DNA of 64,000 bases from Desulfobotulus alkaliphilus (lineage in GTDB: Bacteria; Desulfobacterota; Desulfobacteria; Desulfobacterales; ASO4-4): NCBI RefSeq assembly GCF_007830435.1, contig NZ_VLLC01000002.1:183549-247548 (forward strand), given 5' to 3'. Within the stretch, counting starts at the first letter, position 1; every line of letters starts with the position of its first letter. A program made the position numbers and the translations under genes. This document shows, piece by piece, positions 56,612 through 64,000 of this stretch. A model generated the notes under the pieces. The model worked only from the letters and a program-made list of their open reading frames with translations, had not been told where the DNA came from and searched no databases.

Positions 56612-57486
56612 GTTTTCTCCCTGCAGAGCCTCAGCAAATACTGACCATAGCCTGATTTTTTCAGTGCGTTTCCTGCTTTTAAAACATCTTCCCGGCTCAG
56701 CCAGCCATTGCTCAGGGCAATTTCTTCGAGGCAGGCAACCTTTAAGCCCTGCCGTGTTTCTATGGTCTGTACAAACATGCCCGCTTCCTGAAGACTTTCA
56801 TGGGTTCCCGTATCCAGCCATGCAAAGCCCCTGCCCAGAAGTTCCACATGCAGGGTTTTACGTTTCAGATATTCCTGATTGATGCTGGTGATCTCAAGCT
56901 CTCCCCTGTCCGATGGTTTTACCTCCTTTGCAATCTGAACGACCTCATTATCATAAAAATAAAGGCCGGTCACAGCATAATTTGATTTAGGGGTGGCTGG
57001 CTTTTCTTGTATGGAAACAGCCTGCCTGTTTTCATCAAAGGCCACCACGCCAAAACGTTCCGGATCTTTCACCTGATATCCGAATACTGTGGCCCCTTTT
57101 TTCCTTGCTGCGGCTTCTTGAAGTTTGGGAGTAAAGCCCTGCCCGTAAAAGATGTTGTCTCCTAACACAAGACAGACCCTGTCTTTTCCGATGAACTTCT
57201 CACCAATAATAAAAGCCTGGGCCAGACCATCCGGGCTGGGCTGCACGGCATAGCTCAAAGAGATACCAAAATCCGAGCCATACCCGAGGAGCCGCTGGTA
57301 GGAATACTGGTCTTCCGGGGTTGTGATCACAAGGATATCCCGGATACCCGCCAGCATGAGTACCGAGAGGGGGTAGTAGATCATGGGCTTATCATAGATG
57401 GGTAAAAGCTGCTTGGATACCCCCCTTGTGATGGGGTACAGCCTTGTGCCGGAGCCTCCGGCGAGGATGATACCTTTGGTTTGCAT
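56608..57486 (-). CDS. rmlA: Glucose-1-phosphate thymidylyltransferase
   Basis: Enzyme of 292 aa that makes dTDP-glucose, the entry to dTDP-deoxysugars. Family motifs: [45 protein letters not shown], and [27 protein letters not shown] lies just before the ATG. RmlB, needed for the next step, is not in the window. Element B lies 40 bases upstream, between this gene and any distal promoter. Confidence 0.95.
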   Translation of the reverse strand: MQTKGIILAGGSGTRLYPITRGVSKQLLPIYDKPMIYYPLSVLMLAGIRDILVITTPEDQYSYQRLLGYGSDFGISLSYAVQPSPDGLAQAFIIGEKFIGKDRVCLVLGDNIFYGQGFTPKLQEAAARKKGATVFGYQVKDPERFGVVAFDENRQAVSIQEKPATPKSNYAVTGLYFYDNEVVQIAKEVKPSDRGELEITSINQEYLKRKTLHVELLGRGFAWLDTGTHESLQEAGMFVQTIETRQGLKVACLEEIALSNGWLSREDVLKAGNALKKSGYGQYLLRLCREKT

Positions 57487-57526
57487 GGATACCTCTTTCG
57501 GGGTTATTGTTGGGGTATTGTCTAAT

Positions 57527-57751
57527 CTGATTATTACCCTGACTCATCCAGAGCCTGCTGGTCAGATTGTTGTCAGGCCCATGGTGAGAGCTTTCATACG
57601 CGGGCAGGCGCAAGGCCTGCCCCTACGAATGTTTTTTACGACCCCTCTTTTGTAGGGGCCCCTTTACGGGTGCTAAGCCAACAATCGTAAAATCTGGTCA
57701 TGTAATTTCCATGGCTTAAGGTTCCTGTGGCTGAAAGACTGTGGTAATCAG
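57527..57751 (+). mobile_element. MITE-like element, family 1, copy B
   Basis: Exactly 225 bp, same length and orientation as copy A. The left end CTGATTATTACCCTGACTCA and the right end (reverse complement CTGATTACCACAGTCTTTC) are inverted repeats. Flanks ATTGTCTAAT (57517-57526) and ATTGCCTGAT (57752-57761) match 8 of 10, an ageing target duplication. Non-coding. Confidence 0.82.
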
Positions 57752-57761
57752 ATTGCCTGAT

Positions 57762-58160
57762 GTCTTATTCTTTTAATTCGGGTTGTTGTTGTTATTAAAA
57801 CTTTACATTGCGCTTATGCGCTAAATTCAGGACTTTTTAAATATAATTTTTGTGGCAGATTTGGGTTGGGACTGAACAAAAAAGAGGGGGAACAGGCCTG
57901 TATGGCTGTCTTCCCCCTCTCTATGGATGTTTTTTTATACTCCGAACGGTCTTTTTTAATACACGGGCCAGTCTTAAAACGATGTTGAAAAACTCCTGAA
58001 CAGCAGTCTGCACCGTATTGCTGTGTTTTGTAGATGCGCCATTCTGGCGCATTCTTTAAAGCGGCTGGAAGCCGCTTCTACCATTACAGTGACCTATGCA
58101 GTACATCGTAAGCCTGAAATTTTTAAATGTTTCAAGGCTGACCGTTTGGAGTATAATTGA
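57762..58160. other. Intergenic region downstream of the cold-shock gene
   Basis: No gene recognised. It holds a terminator (57880-57920) and a short perfect hairpin AAGCGGCTGGAAGCCGCTT at 58060-58078. Confidence 0.5.
57880..57920 (-). terminator. Terminator downstream of the cold-shock gene
   Basis: On the minus strand AGAGGGGGAAGACAG and CTGTTCCCCCTCT form a long stem followed by TTTTTT. It lies about 240 bases past the cold-shock stop. Confidence 0.65.
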
Positions 58161-58367
58161 TCAGACCCTGGAAACGTTTTTGGCGGCAGCCCCCCGATCG
58201 TTCTGCTCAATCTCAAAATCTACACGCTCACCCTCTGCAAGGGTACGGAAGCCCTGCATCATAATGGAAGAATGATGTACAAAAATATCACCTCCGCTGT
58301 CCTTTTCGATAAAACCATAGCCTTTTTTGTCGCTGAACCACTTGACGGTACCTTCAGACTTTTCCAA
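58161..58367 (-). CDS. Cold-shock domain protein
   Basis: Nucleic-acid chaperone of 68 aa. TTG 58367 is chosen: AAAGGAGG lies six bases upstream, and the product then has the family length; the longer ATG frame would place this Shine-Dalgarno inside the coding region. RNP1 is KGYGFI and RNP2 is DIFVHH, with the typical start [16 protein letters not shown]. It is bracketed by family-1 elements B and C in inverted orientation. Confidence 0.93.
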   Translation of the reverse strand: MEKSEGTVKWFSDKKGYGFIEKDSGGDIFVHHSSIMMQGFRTLAEGERVDFEIEQNDRGAAAKNVSRV

Positions 58368-58726
58368 AACACTTCCTCCTTTGAACACGGTTGTGGCAGA
58401 GAATACAAATCGGTGGCATTGCCTGCCGGCCTTTTATCGGTTCGTCATGGACGTTCCGCTTTGTTTGCAAATGCCGCATGGAAAGGAAGTCCATGGAGAA
58501 AAATCTTAAAGACTGTGTACAGTGAAGGCCATGGATACCGTCTGTCGTGCTGAAGGGCTGAATAGCTGTCTTCCCGGGCATTTTTTTCTCAGAAAAAGTA
58601 TGGCTGATGATCGGGGTGTTTTTAAAGTGTAAACCGCTTTTGCCTGTCTTCTTTTCCTGAATGTATATAAGTTCTGTTTTTTTATCATGCAATGCATCAG
58701 AAATGCAAGGGGTGCCACACTTTTTT

Positions 58727-59065
58727 CTGATTCACACTGTCTTTCAGCCATACAGGCCTTGATTATGTAAATTATATGACCAGATTTTACGCATGTTAGC
58801 TTAGCACCCGTAATAAAGGGTGCCCCTACACAAAACAGGGCCAATCGTTTCCACAATCCACCGATTCTGAATCGGAAATGGGTTTTTTGTAGGGGCAGGC
58901 CCCCGTGGTTGCCCAAAACCAGGGCAGGCACGGGGGCCTGCCCCTGCAATATCGTTTCAAGACTGCCCCATGTATCAAGAATGACCACGCAGAGTATAAA
59001 GCCCGCACCATAGGCCTGACAACAATCTGACCAGCGGGCTTTGGCTGAGTCAGGGTAGTAATCAG
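58727..59065 (-). mobile_element. MITE-like element, family 1, copy C (inverted)
   Basis: Reverse-orientation copy, 339 bp. Its ends are CTGATTACTACCCTGACTCA (59065 side) and CTGATTCACACTGTCTTTC (58727 side). It is longer than A and B because of extra GC hairpins (GGGCAGGCCCCCGTGG region and GGCACGGGGGCCTGCCC region). Flanks do not show a clear duplication. The interval 58368-58726 before it should contain the cold-shock promoter and leader; no gene seen. Confidence 0.78.
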
Positions 59066-59119
59066 ATTTATTTTTGCACCGCAATATCTGTGCCTTGTCA
59101 TTTCTGATACAGTCAGTCT

Positions 59120-60493
59120 TTATGCACTTTTTGACTGAAGTGCTGCGGAGACGGCATGGACCTGCTTTTCCATCTCCACCCTTATGGCGTCTCTGGCTTC
59201 CGGGCTGTTTCCTTCAAAGCGCAGGACAAGGGCAGGCTGTGTGTTGGATGCCCGCACCAGCCCCCAGCCCTCATCGAAGAGCACTCTGGCACCGTCTATG
59301 TCAATCACCTTGTGGGTTTTCTGGTAGTGGGCGGTGATGGCCCGGACAATGTTAAACTTTATCTCATCTTCGCAGTCCACACGGATTTCAGGCGTGTTGA
59401 AGGTTTCGGGTACATCGGCGAGAAGGTCATTGAGGCTTTTTTTTGTGGAAGAAAGGATTTCCAGAAGCCTGCATGTGGCATAGATCGCATCATCGTAGCC
59501 ATAGTAACGATCTGCGAAGAACATGTGTCCGCTCATTTCCCCTGCCAGAACAGCACCGGTTTCCTTCATTTTCTGCTTGATCAGAGAGTGTCCCGTGCGC
59601 CACATGATGGGCTTGCCGCCCTTTGCCGCAATATCATCATACAGGGTCTGGGAACACTTGACTTCGGAGATGAAGGTGGCGCCGGGGCGGGTTTTGAGGA
59701 TTTCCCTTGAAAAGAGAATCATGAGCTGATCCCCGTGGAAAATACGGCCATCCGGCCCCACCACACCAATGCGATCCGCATCCCCGTCATAGCCGATGCC
59801 CACATCCGCACCTGTTTCCTTTACGGTACGGATAAGATCCGCAAGGTTTTCGGCAATGGTGGGGTCGGCTTCATGGTTGGGGAAAGAGCCGTCCATATCA
59901 CAGAAGAGGGGAATGACCTCGCATTCAAGGGCCTCAAGGAGGGGCAGGGCCACCACGCCGCCTGTGCCATTGCCCGCATCCACCACTACCTTCATGGGTT
60001 TTTTGATCTGAATATCCGTCCGAATGCGTTCCAGATAAGCGGGGATGGGATCTTTGGCTGAAATTTCTCCCGGTGTATCTGCCACAGAAAAGGCTTTTTC
60101 TGTGATGATTTTCCGGATGGTTTGCAATTCTTCACCAAAAAGGGAAGCGCCTGCCATGGTGGTTTTAAAGCCATTGTATTCAGGGGGGTTATGGCTGGCT
60201 GTGACAATGATGCCCGCATCGGTTTTCAGATGGTGGGTGGCAAAGTAAAGTACGGGTGTGGGGCAGATGCCGATTTTTACCACGTCCATACCCGTGGAGA
60301 TGAGACCCTCGACCAGAGCCTCTTCATAGATGTCGGAAGTGCTGCGGCAGTCCCGGCCCACGGCAATGGTTTTGCAGCCATTGGCGGTCATGTGGGTACC
60401 CATGGCCCTGCCAATGTCTTTGACATCAATCACTTTGAAATCTTTTTCTGCAATGCCTCTGATATCGTATTCCCTGAAAATACCGGGGTTCAT
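59120..60493 (-). CDS. Phosphomannomutase/phosphoglucomutase
   Basis: Enzyme of 457 aa of the alpha-D-phosphohexomutase family (AlgC/ManB-like), interconverting hexose 6- and 1-phosphates for nucleotide sugar synthesis. Catalytic Ser in IVTASHNPPEYNG; metal loop GYDGDADRIG; sugar loop GEMSGH; phosphate loop RASNTQPALVLRFEG. AAGGAG precedes the ATG. It supplies glucose-1-phosphate to rmlA or mannose-1-phosphate. Element E lies 59 bases upstream. Confidence 0.94.
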   Translation of the reverse strand: MNPGIFREYDIRGIAEKDFKVIDVKDIGRAMGTHMTANGCKTIAVGRDCRSTSDIYEEALVEGLISTGMDVVKIGICPTPVLYFATHHLKTDAGIIVTASHNPPEYNGFKTTMAGASLFGEELQTIRKIITEKAFSVADTPGEISAKDPIPAYLERIRTDIQIKKPMKVVVDAGNGTGGVVALPLLEALECEVIPLFCDMDGSFPNHEADPTIAENLADLIRTVKETGADVGIGYDGDADRIGVVGPDGRIFHGDQLMILFSREILKTRPGATFISEVKCSQTLYDDIAAKGGKPIMWRTGHSLIKQKMKETGAVLAGEMSGHMFFADRYYGYDDAIYATCRLLEILSSTKKSLNDLLADVPETFNTPEIRVDCEDEIKFNIVRAITAHYQKTHKVIDIDGARVLFDEGWGLVRASNTQPALVLRFEGNSPEARDAIRVEMEKQVHAVSAALQSKSA

Positions 60494-60552
60494 GTCTGCT
60501 CCTTATGTTTTTTTAAATGTGGAAATCCGTTATTCCTTATCTGCATTCTTTT

Positions 60553-60905
60553 GTAACTGTTCAGCACAATTTTCCTTTGGTAAATCGGATACCTTTAATC
60601 AGGTGCATAGACAACCGGACCATTTGTTCGTGACGCAATCTTATTCTTAGAGCTTCTTGCCCTGTGCGGAAGCGGAAAAAACCCCCCGCCACAGGCAGGA
60701 TAAGCTTTTTGATTACCATGGCAAGCTTCAGCACGCTGCCTTTGTGGCGGCTCAGACAGTTTGCCGCTTCTTTCGCACAGGCCTGCGAAGCTCTGATCCG
60801 AAACGATTGCAATGTCACTCACAAACAGCCCGATTGTCTTTTGCTGGAACCAAGATTTTGAAATTAAAGAACAATCTTTCAGGGAAAAATGTGCTGAATA
60901 ATTAC
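60553..60905 (-). mobile_element. MITE-like element, family 2, copy E
   Basis: A 353-bp element with terminal inverted repeats GTAACTGTTCAGCAC (60553-60567) and GTGCTGAATAATTAC (60891-60905), 13 of 15 complementary. Exact 9-bp direct repeats CATTCTTTT flank it at 60544-60552 and 60906-60914. The 5'-GTAA end resembles IS66-family ends, though that family makes 8-bp duplications. It is homologous to copy D in inverse orientation 31 kb away. Confidence 0.88.
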
Positions 60906-61013
60906 CATTCTTTTTTATCTGTTTCCTGCAGACAGGGATGGGGAATCAATTTTATCTTTAAATAAGATATTCTTTTTTCTTTTTGCCTTTTCACGCCAGA
61001 AAAATCAAGGGTT

Positions 61014-62945
61014 TCAACCCTGGCTCTTTTCAGGCCTTATGATGGTGCCTGTTTTTTTGGTGTCATAACCTCCGAGCTTTTCAAGGGCCTGTCTGAATGC
61101 TTCCGAGGAAAGAATTTTTATCACCGCCTGTATCCGGGGTGTTTCTTCCAGTTCTAGCGGAAAGATCAGTTCATAGGTTTCCGGGGTAAGGGGTACAAAG
61201 TCAAGGCCTAAGGCTCCGGCAGCGGCGGCAATACCGAGTCCTGTATCGGCACTGTTTCCAAGAACGGCTGCAGCAATGGCCATGTGGGTAGTTTCCTCAT
61301 TGTCATAGCCCCGGATGGTATGGGGAGCCATCTGATTTTTTTTCAGCTCATAATCCAGCAGAATACGGGTGCCGGAGCCCGGCTGGCGGTTGATGAAGCG
61401 GACCTCAGGTCTTGCAAGATCCTGCACATGAAGGATTTTAAGGGGATTGCCCTTTGCCACAATAAACCCCTGAATCCGGACGGCCAGATGGAGGCGGCAT
61501 ACGGGGGTATCCGGCAGAACCCGGCGGATGGCACTCTGGTTATAGCTGCCGTCTTCCGGGTCCAGGAGATGGGAGCCTGCCATGTGGCAGCTTCTGCTGC
61601 GGATGGCAAGGAGACCTCCCATGCTGCCCACATGGCTGGATGAAAGCCGGATGCCCATGGGTTTCAGTTCGTTGGCCAGCAGATCCAGGGCATTGTCATG
61701 GCTTCCCGTCACAAGGAGGGTGTTGTGGATTTCTTCCATGGGGCGCAGCAGTTCAGCCATGGCTTCGGAACCTGCGGCCATGCCTTCGCTGTGGGCGGGG
61801 ATACGGAGGATGGCATCGGCCTCTGTGATGGAGGTGATGCATCCGGCTCCCCTGGGAAGGGGGGCGGCTATGGTGCGTCCGTATACTTCCGCCAGCCTTA
61901 CCCGGACAAATTCTTCAAGGCCGAGTTTTGAGGGGATGGCTCTGGATAAAAAGACAGGGCAGCGGGGTCTTGGAATATCCGGCCTGCCCAGAAGGCTGCG
62001 GATCAGGGGTCTGACCAGTTCTTCAAAGGCAAGGATGGCGGATACGGGATAGCCGGGAATTCCGAATACGGGTTTTTCTGCCACTTTGCCCAGCACCACG
62101 GGTTTGCCCGGCATCATGGTGATGCCATGGAAAAGGATTTCTCCGATTTCTTCTACGGCAAGGCGGGTAAAATCATGGGAGCCTGCAGAAGATCCGCCAA
62201 CGGTGAGGATGATATCCACATCCTCCCGGCTGGCGGCTTCCTCAATGCATTTTGCCAGCAGCTGAACCTCATCCTTTATGGAAGGGGCAGGAATCCAGCG
62301 GCCTCCGCAGGCTTCGCTGAGCTTGCCCAGCACATGGCTGTTGGATTCAATGACCTCTCCGGGTTTAAGGAGGGCAGGATCCCGTTTGGCGTCAACCAGC
62401 TCGGAGCCGGTGGGAAGAATGAGAACACCGGGTGCTGCCAGAACCGGAACCTGACGCACACCGCCCGAGAGCAGGGCACCGATGCAGTAGGGGGTGATTT
62501 CGTGGGTGGCGGGAAAGAGCATTTCCGTTGCCACAATGTCTTCTCCGATTTTTCGGACATGCTGCCATGGGAAAACCGGAGCCTCAAGGCGCAGCCCCAT
62601 TTTTTCCGGTGTGACCTTTTCGATCATGACCACGGCATCACAGCTTTCCGGCAGAACCTGCCCCGTGTTCACGGCAAAGGCATTCTTTTCTTCCTGAAGG
62701 AATACGGGACTCTGTTCCGAGGCATGGAAGGTTTCTTCTGCCCGGATGGCATATCCGTCCATGGCGGCCACATGAAAGGGGGGGGAGGAGACAGCAGCAA
62801 AAACAGCCTTTGCCAGCACCCGGCCTGTGGCCTCTGATGCCTGAAGACTCTCATGCCTTTTTGTGGTGCGGCCAAAGGCTTCAAGGGTAAGCTGTCTGGC
62901 CTGTTCCAGGGGAATCATGGAAAGGTAGATATTGCGTAGGGACAT
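61014..62945 (-). CDS. moeA: MoeA-type molybdotransferase fused to a periplasmic-binding-like domain
   Basis: Molybdenum cofactor enzyme of 643 aa. Residues 1-405 are MoeA: AMDGYAIRAEETF, TVGGSSAGSHDF, GKPVVLGKVAEKPVFGIPGY then PVSA. Residues about 420-625 are a substrate-binding-like domain of the MoeA-PBP type (LVTGSHDNALDLLANEL, NRQPGSGTRILLDYEL, ADTGLGIAAAAGALGLDFVP), which may sense molybdate or cofactor. AAGGAG precedes ATG 62945. It is followed upstream by a second MoeA gene, 22 bases away. Such pairs are common in anaerobes with molybdenum and tungsten enzymes, where one MoeA may be metal-specific. Confidence 0.92.
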   Translation of the reverse strand: MSLRNIYLSMIPLEQARQLTLEAFGRTTKRHESLQASEATGRVLAKAVFAAVSSPPFHVAAMDGYAIRAEETFHASEQSPVFLQEEKNAFAVNTGQVLPESCDAVVMIEKVTPEKMGLRLEAPVFPWQHVRKIGEDIVATEMLFPATHEITPYCIGALLSGGVRQVPVLAAPGVLILPTGSELVDAKRDPALLKPGEVIESNSHVLGKLSEACGGRWIPAPSIKDEVQLLAKCIEEAASREDVDIILTVGGSSAGSHDFTRLAVEEIGEILFHGITMMPGKPVVLGKVAEKPVFGIPGYPVSAILAFEELVRPLIRSLLGRPDIPRPRCPVFLSRAIPSKLGLEEFVRVRLAEVYGRTIAAPLPRGAGCITSITEADAILRIPAHSEGMAAGSEAMAELLRPMEEIHNTLLVTGSHDNALDLLANELKPMGIRLSSSHVGSMGGLLAIRSRSCHMAGSHLLDPEDGSYNQSAIRRVLPDTPVCRLHLAVRIQGFIVAKGNPLKILHVQDLARPEVRFINRQPGSGTRILLDYELKKNQMAPHTIRGYDNEETTHMAIAAAVLGNSADTGLGIAAAAGALGLDFVPLTPETYELIFPLELEETPRIQAVIKILSSEAFRQALEKLGGYDTKKTGTIIRPEKSQG

Positions 62946-62967
62946 GGAGGCTCCTTGGGTGTGTATC

Positions 62968-64000
62968 TTAAAGGGGATAAACGGTGACGGGGCTGTCCTT
63001 TAGCAGACCTTCCGTATCTTTCGGGATACAGACAAGGCCTGAGGCTTCCACAAGGGTTCTTATCAGGCCTGCTTCACCGGGTACAGGTACAGCCACAGGC
63101 CCTTTGTTTTCTTCCTCAATGGCAACCCTGATATAATCCGCCCTGCCCATGACCGAAGCCATGTTGCGGGAGATGCGGGCGGAAAAGGGCCGTTCTTCCG
63201 GCCTGATTCCCTTTTCTCCGGTGATGTGACGGATCAGGGGTTTGACGAGAATCTGAAAAATGACGGCAGCAGAGGCCGCATGTCCGGGAAGTCCGATGAG
63301 GGGTTTTTCTCCGCACCGGGCGATCAGGGTGGGTTTGCCGGGACGGACAGCCAGACCATGGGCCAGAATTTCCGCATGGTCAAGACCGGCAATGGCACGG
63401 GGAGCAAAGTCCAGGGTGCCGACGGAAGATCCCCCTGACACAAGCACCATGTCCGCCCGGTTCAGGGCATCCGAAAGGGCCTTGCGCAGGGCCTTTTCAT
63501 CATCTGGCACAATGGGCATTTCCAGAGCGATACCCCCCTGTTCTTCGATCATGGCCGACAGGGTACGGGTATTGATATCCCGTATTTCTCCGGGCCTAAG
63601 AGGGCTTTCCGGAGGACGGATTTCATCGCCTGTGGACAGAACGGCAATGACAGGCTGTCTGTACACCATGATCTCTGTGGTGCCTGCTCCCGCAAGAAAT
63701 CCAAGATCCTGGGGGCGGAGTCTTTTTCCATGGGGCAGCAGCCTTTGTCCCGGACGGGCATCATCGCCCTGTCGGATCACATGGGTTCCCGGAGCCACAG
63801 ATCTGTGCACTTCCACAAGGCCTTCGTCTACGGGGCTTGTGTCTTCTATCATTATTACAGAGTCCGCACCTTCCGGAAGCATGGCACCTGTGGCAATGGC
63901 GGCGGCTTCTCCTGATTCTATAAAAAAATCCGGGGCTTCTCCCATACTGACCCTGCCCTTGATGATAAAAAGGGGAGAAGCACTTTCAGAAGCACCAAAG
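62968..64000 (-). CDS. moeA: MoeA-type molybdopterin molybdotransferase (5' end beyond the window)
   Basis: Partial gene; the frame stays open to the right edge, with 18 further codons before the internal ATG at 63945 (GASESASPLFIIKGRVS). Motifs: LVSGGSSVGTLDFAPRA, AVRPGKPTLIARCGEKPLIG then LPGHAASA, the MoeA nucleotide/MPT site, and TGDEIRPPESPLRPGEIRD. The C-terminal domain ends in a normal MoeA domain IV. It is probably cotranscribed with the MoeA-PBP gene. Confidence 0.93.
   Translation of the reverse strand, partial: FGASESASPLFIIKGRVSMGEAPDFFIESGEAAAIATGAMLPEGADSVIMIEDTSPVDEGLVEVHRSVAPGTHVIRQGDDARPGQRLLPHGKRLRPQDLGFLAGAGTTEIMVYRQPVIAVLSTGDEIRPPESPLRPGEIRDINTRTLSAMIEEQGGIALEMPIVPDDEKALRKALSDALNRADMVLVSGGSSVGTLDFAPRAIAGLDHAEILAHGLAVRPGKPTLIARCGEKPLIGLPGHAASAAVIFQILVKPLIRHITGEKGIRPEERPFSARISRNMASVMGRADYIRVAIEEENKGPVAVPVPGEAGLIRTLVEASGLVCIPKDTEGLLKDSPVTVYPL

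Noticed and set aside
57392-57655. Frames spanning rmlA start and element B
   Set aside because: They consist of MITE sequence and an rmlA shadow frame; similar peptides appear wherever the element is inserted.

Overview
The window is a stretch of Gram-negative, probably anaerobic chromosome. It has an OmpA-type surface protein, a TonB/ExbBD operon, a chaperone/usher-like locus, two chemotaxis receptors, a hybrid sensor kinase, a nitroreductase with a fused ferredoxin, two MoeA proteins, full-length cobalamin-dependent MetH and an archaeal-type aromatic-pathway entry enzyme (ADH synthase). This combination suggests a Desulfobacterota-like sulfate reducer. That placement is inferred from gene content only; no database search was possible.

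Layout. 1-2.1 kb: OmpA-family protein and shikimate kinase. 2.2-8.0 kb: two small pilin-like proteins and a periplasmic chaperone, convergent with a 1274-aa usher-like protein that ends in SPOR domains. 8.2-13.5 kb: six tightly coupled genes (DUF3450, two ExbB, ExbD, TonB, TPR), several carrying small in-frame palindromes near their N-termini. 13.7-20.1 kb: PQQ-propeller lipoprotein, large SARP/MalT-like regulator, ferredoxin-nitroreductase. 20.5-24.8 kb: small membrane protein, HAD phosphatase, menA and a NitT/TauT-type ABC transporter. 25-35 kb: MCP, hybrid histidine kinase, metH, second MCP. 35.4-36.4 kb: ADH synthase behind a Phe-rich leader peptide with terminator and antiterminator. 36.5-40.7 kb: outer-membrane protein, MFS transporter, UvrD-like helicase. 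41.2-57.5 kb: O-antigen/polysaccharide cluster, with a dTDP-3-amino-3,6-dideoxyhexose branch (rmlA, fdtA, GNAT, aminotransferase), a flippase, three glycosyltransferases, AsnB, epimerases and a priming sugar transferase. 58-64 kb: cold-shock protein, phosphomannomutase, MoeA-PBP fusion and a second MoeA that runs off the right edge.

Four observations stand out. (1) ADH synthase has a complete attenuator: a 32-codon leader with 8 Phe, 1 Tyr and 1 Trp, a terminator, and a competing antiterminator pairing. (2) The sugar 3-aminotransferase of the O-antigen cluster carries an N-terminal PIN (VapC-like) domain and follows two small genes, one antitoxin-like, so a toxin appears fused to a biosynthetic enzyme. 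(3) Two families of short non-coding mobile elements (225-339 bp and about 353 bp) have terminal inverted repeats and, in the best copies, target-site duplications. Several sit 40-100 bp upstream of start codons in a fixed orientation. (4) A palindrome read as K-G-x-x-P-F/L occurs four times in one reading frame in the N-termini of three genes of the TonB operon.

No rRNA, tRNA or CRISPR was recognised. Starts were moved inward from the longest reading frame where a Shine-Dalgarno sequence, a 4-base overlap or the family N-terminus supported it.
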